Assembly (NCBI GenBank): GCA_029053015.1
Contig: JAIDHX010000040.1
Coordinates: 1 to 64,000, forward strand
Length of the DNA stretch: 64,000 nt
Direction of reading: 5' to 3'
Origin: Lachnospiraceae bacterium
GTDB lineage: Bacteria; Bacillota; Clostridia; Lachnospirales; Lachnospiraceae
Below the pieces are notes generated by a model. The model ran no database searches. It was not told where the DNA came from and was given only the letters and a program-made list of their open reading frames with translations. A program made the translations under genes and the position numbers. Of the stretch, positions 1-9,208 are shown piece by piece; position 1 is the first letter of the stretch, and every line of letters starts with the position of its first letter.

Positions 1-1
1 G

Positions 2-91
2 AATGATGACGAAAAGATAGAAATCTGTAAATATTCTGAAGATATAGGATTGCCATATGAATTTATAAAATTTTCTAAAAGTACAGTATAA
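2..91 (+). CDS. C-terminal tail of an unidentified gene (5' truncated)
   Basis: An open frame enters from the left edge and codes for 29 residues before a TAA at 89-91. The fragment is acidic to mixed and ends in SKSTV. It is too short to assign to a family. The following 93 bases to the next gene are AT-rich and I see no convincing terminator. It belongs to the same AT-rich stretch as the next two genes. It could also be a chance open frame, so confidence is low. Confidence 0.35.
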   Translation, partial: NDDEKIEICKYSEDIGLPYEFIKFSKSTV

Positions 92-184
92 TTATATTTC
101 AACAGCGACGAATTTCAGTTTGCGGAGTAGTTGATAGGAACACTTTTCCGAAAAGGGAGTTTATAAATAGAAAGAGGCCATATT

Positions 185-892
185 ATGAAAATAAGATGTG
201 TATGGGAACACAACGGCAACGATAGTATGCTGTATTCTGACAACTTTGTAGGAGCTTTTACGAGAGGAGAAACGAAAGAGGCTGCAATTCAGAAAATGCC
301 TTCCGAGATTATGTCCTACCTGAAATGGAAGGGTGAAATGGCTTCTGATTCTTTTGAACCTGTAATCGTTCAGGAAAAGGAGTCCGAGCTTACTGTTTCT
401 GATGCAGATTCTGATGTTCTTTTTGACGAAGAAAAGAAACCGTTAAGTATCTCTGAATATGAAGAATTAAAAGCACTTGCACTCAAATCGGCAAGGGACT
501 TTCAATCATTGTACGATGCAATACCGGATAAAAATAAAAGCTGCCTGCCGGTCAGAACAACTTTTTATGGTCAAATCCCCCGCACAGCATTTGAAATGTA
601 TGAGCATACAAAAAATGTCAATGATTATTATTTTGGTGAGATTGGCGTTGAGGCAGACCATGAAGGGAATATTGTGGAATGCAGACAGCGCGGATTTGCA
701 TTATTGGAAAACCAGGCAGATTTTTTGAAAAATAACGTTTACCTTGGCAGCTATGACGAAGAATGGTCTTTGCGGAAAGTTCTAAGGCGTTTTATCTGGC
801 ATGATAGGATTCACGCAAAAGCAATGTATCGGATGGCAGTTAAAACATTCGGTGATGATATCCCGAATGTATTCCATTTTGGGGCGAAGTGA
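185..892 (+). CDS. DinB-like protein with N-terminal HicB-like domain
   Basis: A 235-residue cytoplasmic protein of unknown function. Residues 1-55 resemble the HicB/UPF0150 fold (a short beta strand, then GAFTRGETKEAAIQKMP, then a helix), a domain found in HicB antitoxins and in stand-alone proteins. Residues 90-235 are helical and end in a segment with HDRIHAKAMYRMA, like the last helices of DinB/YfiT four-helix proteins, which bind a metal through histidines. The start follows a run with AGAAAGAGG about 8 bases upstream. The gene lies 34 bases before the next one and is visibly AT-richer than the core genes beyond 1.4 kb. The domain reading is by eye; no substrate can be named. Confidence 0.6.
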   Translation: MKIRCVWEHNGNDSMLYSDNFVGAFTRGETKEAAIQKMPSEIMSYLKWKGEMASDSFEPVIVQEKESELTVSDADSDVLFDEEKKPLSISEYEELKALALKSARDFQSLYDAIPDKNKSCLPVRTTFYGQIPRTAFEMYEHTKNVNDYYFGEIGVEADHEGNIVECRQRGFALLENQADFLKNNVYLGSYDEEWSLRKVLRRFIWHDRIHAKAMYRMAVKTFGDDIPNVFHFGAK

Positions 893-926
893 ATATATAG
901 TTTTAAGGAAATGGTATGTAGTCATT

Positions 927-1358
927 ATGAATTTGGAAGAATTTAGAATAGCTCATAGTACATTAATGGAACATTATCAGTTTGTAGAGAGGGAACTTGA
1001 AGGAATTTATGCTGCTTTAAGCGGAAAACATTTTTATTTTGGATTAATGGATGTTGAAAAATTTAGTATAAGCAAAGTTATTCAAATGGTTCAGGAGCAG
1101 GAAAAAATCCATGACAAAAGAGTTATTACAGACGCAGAGTATGAAGACTTAAAAGCCATTTGCCAAAGGAGAAATTTCTGGACGCATGACTGTTATACGA
1201 AATTGGTCTTTGATAGAAAAACAGGAGGTCCGAAAAGAGTAATAGATGTAGAACAATTATACGATGATATAAGAACTGCGGAGCAGATGAGGGAACTTTT
1301 GTTTGATAAGAAGATTGAACTGTTTAATAATATTAAAGCTAAAGAAACTTTTTGGTGA
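927..1358 (+). CDS. Small hypothetical protein with HEPN-type RX4H motif
   Basis: A 143-residue helical, charged protein. The frame is open upstream to 801, but the part before 927 overlaps the preceding gene and is not protein-like, so the ATG at 927 is preferred; AAGGAA lies about 17 bases upstream, which is far. Residues 82-87 read RNFWTH, an RX4H motif of the type that forms the active site of HEPN ribonucleases (family knowledge), here between two predicted helices. I do not recognise a named family. Its AT-rich composition and pairing with a HicB-like protein suggest accessory origin. Whether it is a nuclease is inference. Confidence 0.5.
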   Translation: MNLEEFRIAHSTLMEHYQFVERELEGIYAALSGKHFYFGLMDVEKFSISKVIQMVQEQEKIHDKRVITDAEYEDLKAICQRRNFWTHDCYTKLVFDRKTGGPKRVIDVEQLYDDIRTAEQMRELLFDKKIELFNNIKAKETFW

Positions 1359-1445
1359 TGAATTCCGTTTTAGCGAACGGAAGATTATTGCTATCACTTC
1401 CGAATTTTGCGATTATAATACATTACCCATGAGAAAGGAGCATTT

Positions 1446-2759
1446 ATGAATACAAAAACCCCCCCTGACTACAGTATAAAAAACATGTATCTGGAAAGAG
1501 GTATCTCCGAGGAAGTATACGCATTTGGAGAGCAAATTCTTGCAGACCTTTCCGAGCGGTTTCAGAAAATTGATGAAAACGCTGAATACAATCAACTGAA
1601 GGTGCTGAAAGCGCTTCAGGATAATCAGGTCAGTGAAGCGTGCCTTTTGGGAACGACCGGTTACGGTTATAATGATTTGGGAAGGGATACGCTGGAGCGT
1701 GTTTATGCGTCCGTATTTCACACGGAAGGCGCTCTGGTCCGTCCTCAGATTACCTGCGGCACCCATGCGCTGGCATTGGCGCTTATGAGCAATCTGCGCC
1801 CCGGGGACGAGCTGCTTTCCCCGGTCGGCAAGCCCTATGATACGCTGGAGGAGGTTATCGGCATCAGACCGTCCAAAGGTTCTTTGCGGGAGTACGGCGT
1901 AAGCTACAGGCAGGTGGAGCTTTTGCCTGACGGCAGTTTTGATTATGAGGGCATAAAGGCCGCCATCAATGAACGGACGAAATTGGTGACAATACAGCGC
2001 TCCAAGGGCTATCAGACGAGACCGACTCTGTCAGTCAATAGAATTGGAGAACTGATTGCTTTTGTCAAGGCGCAAAAGCCTGACGTTATCTGTATGGTGG
2101 ATAACTGCTACGGTGAATTTGTGGAAAGAATAGAGCCGTCGGACGTGGGAGCGGATATGGTGGTCGGCTCGCTTATCAAAAATCCCGGCGGCGGACTTGC
2201 TCCCATCGGCGGTTATATTGCCGGAAAGAAAGAATGTGTGGAAAATGCGGCATACCGCCTGACTTCACCGGGGCTTGGCAGGGAGGTTGGCGCTTCCCTT
2301 GGGATTCTGAGCGCCTTTTATCAGGGACTGTTTTTGGCTCCCACAGTAACTGCCGGTGCGTTGAAAGGCGCCATATTTGCCGCAAATATTTATGAGAGGC
2401 TGGGCTTTCGGGTGGTGCCGGACGGGCAGGAAAGCCGGCATGATATTATACAGGCAGTGGAATTTGGCTCGCCGGAGGGCGTGATTGCTTTCTGCGAGGG
2501 CATACAGGCTGCGGCACCCATTGACAGCCATGTGGTTCCTGAACCATGGGCTATGCCCGGTTATGATTCCGATGTGATTATGGCGGCAGGTGCATTCGTC
2601 TCCGGTTCCTCCATCGAGCTCTCCGCAGACGGTCCGATAAAGCCGCCTTATGCAGTGTATTTTCAGGGTGGACTGACGTGGCAGCACGCCAAATTCGGCA
2701 TTTTAAAATCCTTACAGTCTCTTGTGGACAAGGGAATTGTGTCGAAATTTTTTCCATAA
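1446..2759 (+). CDS. PLP-dependent methionine gamma-lyase/aluminium-resistance family protein (YnbB-like)
   Basis: A 437-residue fold-type I PLP enzyme of the family called aluminium resistance protein or methionine gamma-lyase family, also known as YnbB in Bacillus. The PLP-binding lysine is probably K245 in GSLIKNPGGG, and the upstream VDNCYGEF segment supplies the aspartate that contacts the cofactor ring. A TTGYGYNDLGRD segment near residue 70 is typical of the family. The physiological substrate is not settled, so no reaction is claimed. A GAAAGGAG Shine-Dalgarno precedes the ATG. It lies upstream of the radC-mreB region, as often seen in Clostridia. Confidence 0.9.
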   Translation: MNTKTPPDYSIKNMYLERGISEEVYAFGEQILADLSERFQKIDENAEYNQLKVLKALQDNQVSEACLLGTTGYGYNDLGRDTLERVYASVFHTEGALVRPQITCGTHALALALMSNLRPGDELLSPVGKPYDTLEEVIGIRPSKGSLREYGVSYRQVELLPDGSFDYEGIKAAINERTKLVTIQRSKGYQTRPTLSVNRIGELIAFVKAQKPDVICMVDNCYGEFVERIEPSDVGADMVVGSLIKNPGGGLAPIGGYIAGKKECVENAAYRLTSPGLGREVGASLGILSAFYQGLFLAPTVTAGALKGAIFAANIYERLGFRVVPDGQESRHDIIQAVEFGSPEGVIAFCEGIQAAAPIDSHVVPEPWAMPGYDSDVIMAAGAFVSGSSIELSADGPIKPPYAVYFQGGLTWQHAKFGILKSLQSLVDKGIVSKFFP

Positions 2760-2851
2760 ATTTTATATACAGAAGCGGCAAATTGTGATAAAATTAATTC
2801 CATATGTGAATATTATGCATTTTAACAAAAGAGAGAAGCGAGGACAGGGTT

Positions 2852-3091
2852 TTGAAAAAGTGGAACTGGACATTGGTATTACTGGTGCTCATCGGATTTG
2901 TGATCGGCCGCTTTATCGGCACATACTTTGAAGGTACATGGCTAAACTATGGACAGGCTTTCGGTTTAAGCGAACCCGTAGCGCTGGATTTGGGATTTAT
3001 TCTGATAACCTTTGGTCTGAAGATCCAGATCAATATCGCGAGTGTGATTGGCGTTATTATTTCGCTGGTCGTATACCGCTTTATCCGTTAA
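2852..3091 (+). CDS. DUF4321 small membrane protein
   Basis: A 79-residue protein with two hydrophobic segments (about residues 6-26 and 47-75) separated by a short loop, matching the DUF4321 pattern of small Clostridial membrane proteins often encoded just before maf or radC and the mre genes. It starts with TTG; the GAGGACAGGG stretch just upstream can serve as the ribosome site. Function is unknown. The position beside radC and mreB hints at an envelope role, but that is inference from neighbourhood only. Confidence 0.7.
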   Translation: MKKWNWTLVLLVLIGFVIGRFIGTYFEGTWLNYGQAFGLSEPVALDLGFILITFGLKIQINIASVIGVIISLVVYRFIR

Positions 3092-3159
3092 TATTCACAA
3101 GGCTTACCAAAAGAGGAGTTCATACGTAAAAGAAGGCTCTGTGTGCAGGAGGAGTACGT

Positions 3160-3861
3160 ATGAACAGAAAAAAACAGGAACAAAAGGAAAATCAGGTACA
3201 CCTGCGCCCCTATGAAAAGTTTATGCAGTTTGGGGCGGAAAATCTGACGGAATGTGAGCTTTTGGCGGTTCTGTTAAGAACCGGAAGCCGCGAAGAAGGG
3301 GTGGAAGAGTTAGCTGCCCATATTTTGGACATCGCCTCAAACGGCAGGCAGGGGCTTCCCGGACTGCACAGGCTGAGTCTGGAACAGCTTCTTCGCATCA
3401 AAGGAATCGGAAAGGTGAAGGCAATCCAGATCAAGTGTATTGCCGAGTTGTGCACCCGCATGGCGAGGGCAACGGCAGGGGAGAGTCTTACCTTTGAGCG
3501 TTCCGGCTCGGTGGCGGCTTATTACATGGAGACGCTGCGGCATAAGAGCAGGGAATGTGTGTATCTTCTGATGCTGGATGCAAAGGGACATCTCATCAGG
3601 GAGACGGAGCTTTCCCGTGGAACGGTAAGGTCCTCCCTTTTATCACCGCGGGAGGTATTTATCGAAGCGCTGCGGGCAGAAGCTGTCCACATGATTCTGA
3701 TTCACAATCATCCGAGCGGGGACCCGACGCCCAGCCGCGAAGACTTGTCAGTGACCAAATCCATTTATGAAATGGGCATGAAACTGGATATTCCACTTAT
3801 AGATCACATCATAATTGGGGATAACAAATATATCAGTTTCAAGGAACAAGGTTACCTGTAG
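3160..3861 (+). CDS. radC: RadC family JAB-domain protein
   Basis: A 233-residue RadC protein. Residues 15-110 form the helix-hairpin-helix part (LLRIKGIGKVKAIQIK near 75-90), and residues 115-233 the JAB/MPN domain with the metal-site signature HNHPSGDPTPSRED, whose histidines are H182 and H184. RadC proteins were once linked to DNA repair, but their biochemical role is unclear. An AGGAG site precedes the ATG. The stop codon is 15 bases from the mreB start, and radC-mreB adjacency is common in Firmicutes. Maf, which often stands between DUF4321 and radC, is absent here. Confidence 0.93.
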   Translation: MNRKKQEQKENQVHLRPYEKFMQFGAENLTECELLAVLLRTGSREEGVEELAAHILDIASNGRQGLPGLHRLSLEQLLRIKGIGKVKAIQIKCIAELCTRMARATAGESLTFERSGSVAAYYMETLRHKSRECVYLLMLDAKGHLIRETELSRGTVRSSLLSPREVFIEALRAEAVHMILIHNHPSGDPTPSREDLSVTKSIYEMGMKLDIPLIDHIIIGDNKYISFKEQGYL

Positions 3862-3876
3862 AAAGGGGTTATTCAT

Positions 3877-4887
3877 TTGGCGAACAATGCATTCGGTATC
3901 GACTTAGGTACCAACAATATTAAAATTTACAGCAGGAACGACGACAGTATCATGGTGGAGAAAAATATGATTGCCGTCGAAAACAAGAACAATATTTTTG
4001 CATATGGTAACTCTGCTTTTGAAATGTATGAGAAAGCGCCCGCAAATATTCATATTTCTTATCCGCTCTGCAACGGTGTGATTGCCGATATCAAGAATAT
4101 GGAAACGCTGGTGCGCTACTTCCTGAGCGATCTGACGAAGGGCAATATGCGTCCGGCAGACTATTATATTGCAGTTCCAACGGATGTGACGGAAGTGGAA
4201 AAGAGAGCCTTCTACGATTTGATTCGGGATGCCAATGTCAGGGCACGCAAAATTATGGTGGTGGAAAAAGCGGTTGCAGACGGCCTCGGCATGGACATCG
4301 ACGTCAAAAATTCGCAGGGCGTGCTTGTGGTAAACGTAGGATACGATACGACGGAAATATCGATTCTTTCACTGGGCGGCATCGTTTTAAGTCGGCTGAT
4401 TAAGGTAGGCGGCCTTAAGTTTGACGAGGCAATTAAAAATGCCGTCAGAAGAGAATTTTCCCTGATTATCGGCGGAAAGACCTCTGAAAATGTCAAGATA
4501 GCGCTGAAGTCTTTAGAAGAAGAAAATAACGGCGCCGTGGTTTATGGCCGGGATATTGTAACCGGACTTCCGGTGGAGCGGGAAATTCCCACTGCATTGG
4601 TCAATGAATCTTTAGATGAGCATTTCAACACCATTATTGACAACATAAAGGTGATTCTGGAGAGAACGCCGCCTGAGCTTGCCGCAGATATTTACAGACA
4701 CGGCGTATATCTGACCGGAGGCGCATCGCAGGTAAGCCATCTGGGGGAGAAGATTGCAAAGGGTACGGGACTGAAGGTCAATGTATCTGAAAATCCTCTG
4801 GAAAGCGTGGTAGTGGGTCTTTCCAAAATTATAAAGGATGAAAACTATAAAACCGTTGCATACGCCATTGAAGGAATGAGTAAATGA
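3877..4887 (+). CDS. mreB: Rod-shape actin homologue MreB (divergent)
   Basis: A 336-residue actin-fold protein that forms membrane-associated filaments guiding lateral wall synthesis. Phosphate 1 motif FGIDLGTNNIKIYS at residues 5-18, phosphate 2 region VVNVGYDTTEISI near 150, and adenosine motif YLTGGASQVSHL near 280 are visible. The sequence departs from the usual MreB consensus, for example GTNNIKIY instead of GTANTLVY, and VGYDTTE instead of IGGGTTE. It starts with TTG, preceded by GAAAGGGG. The last four bases overlap mreC (ATGA), so the two are translationally coupled. MreB is favoured over Mbl or ParM because of the mreCD neighbours. Confidence 0.9.
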   Translation: MANNAFGIDLGTNNIKIYSRNDDSIMVEKNMIAVENKNNIFAYGNSAFEMYEKAPANIHISYPLCNGVIADIKNMETLVRYFLSDLTKGNMRPADYYIAVPTDVTEVEKRAFYDLIRDANVRARKIMVVEKAVADGLGMDIDVKNSQGVLVVNVGYDTTEISILSLGGIVLSRLIKVGGLKFDEAIKNAVRREFSLIIGGKTSENVKIALKSLEEENNGAVVYGRDIVTGLPVEREIPTALVNESLDEHFNTIIDNIKVILERTPPELAADIYRHGVYLTGGASQVSHLGEKIAKGTGLKVNVSENPLESVVVGLSKIIKDENYKTVAYAIEGMSK

Positions 4888-5762
4888 GCCCAATAATCAA
4901 GAAAAAGGGGGAGAGGTTTACGATACCCGGTAAATATCTCCTTTTTATTTTAACGGTTCTGTGCACCGCCATGATGTTAGTTACTTTCAGCACGGATATT
5001 TTTAATAAACCGCTGAATACCATAGTCGGATATGTGATTGTTCCTTTTCAGAAAGGTTTAAGCAGCGTAGGAAGCTGGCTGTCTGCGCGCTCTGATGAAT
5101 TGGTGCAGATCAGGGCGCTGTTGGAAGAGAATGAGGAGCTAAAGCGTCAGGTGGCAGAACTTACACTGGAGAATACCCAGCTTCAGCAGGGATGGCGCGA
5201 ATTAAACACGCTCAGGGAGCTGTACAAGCTGGACGGAAAGTATGAAGAATATGACAAGATCGGGGCGCGGATTATCGCGAGGGATACCGGCAACTGGTAT
5301 CATTCCTTTACCATCGACAAGGGGGAAGAGGACGGCCTTGCTGTAGATATGAACGTGATTGCCGGAGGAGAGAACGGTGGTCTGGTGGGCAGGATTGTTT
5401 CCGTCGGTCCCAACTGGGCAAAGGTTACCTCCATCATCTCGGACAACTCCAATGTGACCGGTCAGATGCTGGCTACAGGCGATATGCTGATTGTCTCCGG
5501 CGATTTATCCATGATGCAGAATGGCATGATTCGTTTTTCCCAGCTATTGGACAGCGCCGGTGTGGTGGTGACAGGAGATAAGATTGTAACCTCTGATATC
5601 AGCGACAAGTATCTGCCGGGGATTCTTATCGGCTACATAGGAGAAATCAACCTTGACTCCAATAAGCTGACCAAATCCGGTTCCGTGACGCCGGCTGTGG
5701 ATTTTGAACATTTAGACGAAGTACTGGTGATACTGGAGTTAAAACAGACGGTGTCGGAATAA
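4884..5762 (+). CDS. mreC: Rod shape-determining protein MreC
   Basis: A 292-residue membrane-anchored scaffold of the elongation machinery. A short basic cytoplasmic tail is followed by one membrane segment (about residues 17-37), a coiled coil rich in Glu, Leu and Gln (about 70-112), and a periplasm-side beta domain with GVV and GDKIVTSD segments typical of MreC. It overlaps mreB by four bases. MreC links MreB and MreD to PBP2 and RodA (established knowledge), and all five genes are in this run. Confidence 0.94.
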   Translation: MSPIIKKKGERFTIPGKYLLFILTVLCTAMMLVTFSTDIFNKPLNTIVGYVIVPFQKGLSSVGSWLSARSDELVQIRALLEENEELKRQVAELTLENTQLQQGWRELNTLRELYKLDGKYEEYDKIGARIIARDTGNWYHSFTIDKGEEDGLAVDMNVIAGGENGGLVGRIVSVGPNWAKVTSIISDNSNVTGQMLATGDMLIVSGDLSMMQNGMIRFSQLLDSAGVVVTGDKIVTSDISDKYLPGILIGYIGEINLDSNKLTKSGSVTPAVDFEHLDEVLVILELKQTVSE

Positions 5763-5775
5763 GAAGGGGTATCGA

Positions 5776-6294
5776 TTGAGACGTAAAATTACGGTAGGAT
5801 TTTTAATATGGTTCTGTTTTCTTCTGCAGAGCACTGTATTTCAGGGAATTGCATTTAACGGCATAGTGCCCAATCTGCTGATTGTACTGACGGCATCCTT
5901 CGGTTTTATGAGAGGAGAAAAGGAAGGACTGATAATCGGTTTCTTCTGCGGACTGCTCTGCGATATCTATTTCGGCGATGTCATCGGCTTCTATTCGCTG
6001 GTTATGATGTACATTGGTTTTTTAAACGGCAAGTTTTCCGTCGGCTTCTATCCGGAGGATATCAAGCTTCCGCTGGCTTTGATTGTGGTAAGCGATTTGT
6101 CATACAGTGTTATTTGTTACATATGCATGTTTCTGCTTCGCGGAAGGCTGGATTTTTCCTATTTTTTTGTCCATGTCATTTTACCGGAGGCTGTATATAC
6201 AACGATAGTAACTCTCCTTTTATACCCATGTATTCTTTTTATCAACGTGCGGCTGGAGAATAGAGAAAAAAGAGGTGCTCAAAAATTTGTTTGA
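5776..6294 (+). CDS. mreD: Rod shape-determining protein MreD
   Basis: A 172-residue very hydrophobic protein with about five or six membrane segments, the usual size and topology for MreD. It begins with TTG; AAGAAGGGG lies about 7 bases upstream. It follows mreC by 13 bases and its 3' end overlaps the PBP2 start by 20 bases. Sequence conservation in MreD is low, so the call rests mainly on topology and position. Confidence 0.9.
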   Translation: MRRKITVGFLIWFCFLLQSTVFQGIAFNGIVPNLLIVLTASFGFMRGEKEGLIIGFFCGLLCDIYFGDVIGFYSLVMMYIGFLNGKFSVGFYPEDIKLPLALIVVSDLSYSVICYICMFLLRGRLDFSYFFVHVILPEAVYTTIVTLLLYPCILFINVRLENREKRGAQKFV

Positions 6295-9172
6295 GAGAAT
6301 TAAGGAACGGATTATTTATATATTGACAAGCCGCCTGACCGTGATGGCGTTGGTTGTTTTTGCAATGGGTGGGATTCTGGCATACCGGTTATTTAATCTG
6401 CAGATCGTCAGAGGCGCGGATTTCCTGGAGGATTTTATCCTGCAGAGCAAAAAGACGAGGGAAGTGGCGGCTGCAAGAGGAAATATTTACGACAGGAACG
6501 GAGAACTTCTGGCTTATAATGAGCTGGCCTATTCCGTAAAGATAGAAGATGTTTATGAAACCGGAAGAAACAAAAACAAGCTGTTAAACGCCAATATCTA
6601 TAAGCTGATCAAGATGATTGAAAAAAACGGTGACGATGTGGTTACCGATTTTGGCATTGTTTTGGATGAAAACGGGGAATTTGCTTTCAGCATGACGACC
6701 GACAGCAGAAGGCTGCGTTTTCTTGCTGATGTTTACGGAGAAAGCTATGTACAGAATTTATCTTTAGAGCAGCAGACTGCGACGCCGGACGAAGTAATAG
6801 AAGCGCTTGGCATACGCTATGCAATCGGTGAGTATGAGGATCCTAACGACAGCAAGAGTAAATTTATTGTCGGACAAGGATATACCAAAGATGAACTTCT
6901 GAAAATGATAACTATCCGTTATGCCATGAGTCAGACTGCTTTCCAGAAATACATAGGAACCACTGTTGCCAAGGATATCAGCGAGGAGACAAGGGCGGTT
7001 ATCATGGAAAATCTGTCCGACTTAGACGGGGTATCCATAGAAGAGGATCACGTAAGACGGTATGTGGACAGCATCTATTTTTCACAAATTATCGGTTACA
7101 CAGGAAAAATCACCTCTGAAGAGCTTGAAAACCTGAACAAACAGGATTTGGAAGCCGGCGGAGACGGCAATCGTTACTCCGTAAATGATATTGTCGGCAT
7201 ATCCGGTATTGAGGCCTACATGGAATCAGACCTGCAGGGAATCAAGGGAATCGAAACGGTTTATGTCAACAATACAGGTAAGGTTATCAGTATCGACGAA
7301 GATGAGTCGTGGGAACCGGTGGCCGGCAACGATGTATACCTGACCATAGACAAGGATTTGCAGATTGCCGCTTATAGGATTCTGGAGCAGAAAATTGCGG
7401 GAATCCTTTTAGAGAAGCTTCGCAATACAAAAGAATATACAGGCACCACCAATTCCAGCAAGGAGCTGTATATTCCGATTTATGACGTATACTTTGCCCT
7501 GTTTGACAACAGTGTTATTAATTTGAAGCATATGGCGTCACCGGAAGCCGGCGAATATGAGGCATATGTTTACGAGCAGTACCTTGCCTATCGGGAAAAG
7601 GTGTATGATACGCTTCTTTTGGAACTGACGGAAGAAAAAACGCCCTACAATAAGCTGAATAAGGAATATCAGGTGTATGAGAGCAATATTGTGGACTACT
7701 TGTTAAAAAGAGGCGTACTGGACGAAAGTCTGATTGACACAACAGATCCGACTTATATAGCATGGAAGACAGAAGAGACTATCAGCCTCTGCGAATATCT
7801 TCACTATGCCATTGCCATGGGATGGGTAGATGTGTCTAAGCTGGATTTGGACAGCCGGTATGCGGATACAGAAGAAATTTATCAGAAAGTGATTGACAGT
7901 ATTTTTCTGATACTGGACAATACCAACGACTATCAGAAAAAGCTTTTCAAGTATATGCTGAAAAGAGATGTGATAAACGGTAAGGACGTCTGCTTTATTT
8001 TGTGTGAGCAGGGACGGGTTGAAATCGCGGAACAGGATGTTACGCTTTTGTATAGCGGAAAGTTGTCGGCCTACGATTTTATCAAAAACCGTATCAGCAA
8101 TCTGGACATTACGCCTGCACAGCTTGCGCTTGACCCCTGCAACGGCTCGGTAGTTATCACGGACGTCAATACCGGAGAGGTGCTGGCCCTGGTGTCCTAT
8201 CCAAGCTATGACAACAATAGGATGGCAAATTCCGTAGATGCAGAATACTTTGCGCAGCTTCAGTCAGATCGTTCCAATCCGCTGTTAAACTATGCCACGC
8301 AGTATAAATCGGCGCCGGGCTCCACTTACAAAATGGTTTCCGCGACGGCAGGACTGATGGAAGGATTTATTACGTTAAGAACGTCAACGATCTGTACCGG
8401 AAGCTTTACAACCGTTACGCCGCCGCCGCATTGCTGGACTTATCCCGGTGCGCACGGTTCCTTAAATGTGACCGGCGCTATCCGCAATTCCTGTAATGTG
8501 TTCTTTTACCAGCTGGGCTATGACATGAGTTGTGTAAACGGTTCTTACAATGCGCAAGACGGTCTGGAAATTCTGGCAAAATATGCGGATATGTACGGAC
8601 TGACGGAGCGTTCCGGTGTGGAGATTTCAGAATACGCTCCCGATATCTCCGATGAATTGCCGATACAGTCAGCAATCGGGCAGGGAACAAACAGCTTTAC
8701 CACCGTCGGACTGGCGCGTTATGTGACGGCAGTGGCAAACAGCGGTACCTGTTACAACCTGACGCTGCTTGACAAGGTAGTGAGTCCTGATGGAAACGTG
8801 ATTATAGAATATGAGCCGGATGTCCGCAATACCATAGATCTGCCGGATGAGTACTGGAATGCCATTCACGCAGGTATGCGTGGTGTGGTGGAGAATATGT
8901 CCTACTATAGCAACCTTGGCATGGCGGTCGCGGGTAAGACAGGTACGGCCCAGGAGAATACCAGCAGGGCAAACCACGCATTGTTTGTGGGATATGCTCC
9001 CTATGAAGAACCGGAAATTGCCATTGCAACCCGTATTGCATTCGGTTATGCGTCCGGTTTCGCGGCGCAGACCAGCCGTGATATTATCAAATACTATTAC
9101 AATCTTGCAGATGAAGAGGAAATTATAACCGGAGAGGCTGACAATATAGACAATGTTGTTTATGGAGACTAG
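6275..9172 (+). CDS. mrdA: Penicillin-binding protein 2 (elongation transpeptidase), enlarged
   Basis: A 965-residue class B penicillin-binding protein that crosslinks peptidoglycan with RodA. One N-terminal membrane segment (about 20-42), a dimerization/pedestal domain starting with RGNIYDRNGELLAYN, then the transpeptidase domain with the three active-site motifs S683-T-Y-K686, S739-C-N741 and K888-T-G. Between the linker segment YLTIDKDLQ (about residue 356) and NGSVVITDVNTGEVLAL (about 622) there are about 258 residues where most PBP2 proteins have a few dozen, so the protein is far longer than the usual 600-750. Starts with GTG inside the end of mreD. The insertion is helical and charged, with no recognisable domain. 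Confidence 0.93.
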   Translation: MLKNLFERIKERIIYILTSRLTVMALVVFAMGGILAYRLFNLQIVRGADFLEDFILQSKKTREVAAARGNIYDRNGELLAYNELAYSVKIEDVYETGRNKNKLLNANIYKLIKMIEKNGDDVVTDFGIVLDENGEFAFSMTTDSRRLRFLADVYGESYVQNLSLEQQTATPDEVIEALGIRYAIGEYEDPNDSKSKFIVGQGYTKDELLKMITIRYAMSQTAFQKYIGTTVAKDISEETRAVIMENLSDLDGVSIEEDHVRRYVDSIYFSQIIGYTGKITSEELENLNKQDLEAGGDGNRYSVNDIVGISGIEAYMESDLQGIKGIETVYVNNTGKVISIDEDESWEPVAGNDVYLTIDKDLQIAAYRILEQKIAGILLEKLRNTKEYTGTTNSSKELYIPIYDVYFALFDNSVINLKHMASPEAGEYEAYVYEQYLAYREKVYDTLLLELTEEKTPYNKLNKEYQVYESNIVDYLLKRGVLDESLIDTTDPTYIAWKTEETISLCEYLHYAIAMGWVDVSKLDLDSRYADTEEIYQKVIDSIFLILDNTNDYQKKLFKYMLKRDVINGKDVCFILCEQGRVEIAEQDVTLLYSGKLSAYDFIKNRISNLDITPAQLALDPCNGSVVITDVNTGEVLALVSYPSYDNNRMANSVDAEYFAQLQSDRSNPLLNYATQYKSAPGSTYKMVSATAGLMEGFITLRTSTICTGSFTTVTPPPHCWTYPGAHGSLNVTGAIRNSCNVFFYQLGYDMSCVNGSYNAQDGLEILAKYADMYGLTERSGVEISEYAPDISDELPIQSAIGQGTNSFTTVGLARYVTAVANSGTCYNLTLLDKVVSPDGNVIIEYEPDVRNTIDLPDEYWNAIHAGMRGVVENMSYYSNLGMAVAGKTGTAQENTSRANHALFVGYAPYEEPEIAIATRIAFGYASGFAAQTSRDIIKYYYNLADEEEIITGEADNIDNVVYGD

Positions 9173-9208
9173 CCTGCTTCATATTTTGGAAAAGGAGAGA
9201 AACATGAC

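Noticed and set aside
1366..1390. Hairpin TTCCGTT/AACGGAA after the HEPN-like gene
   Set aside because: No T-run and the stem is only 7 bases; not a convincing terminator.
1414..1419. TATAAT upstream of the PLP enzyme gene as a promoter
   Set aside because: No acceptable -35 hexamer at 16-18 bases; left out as unsupported.
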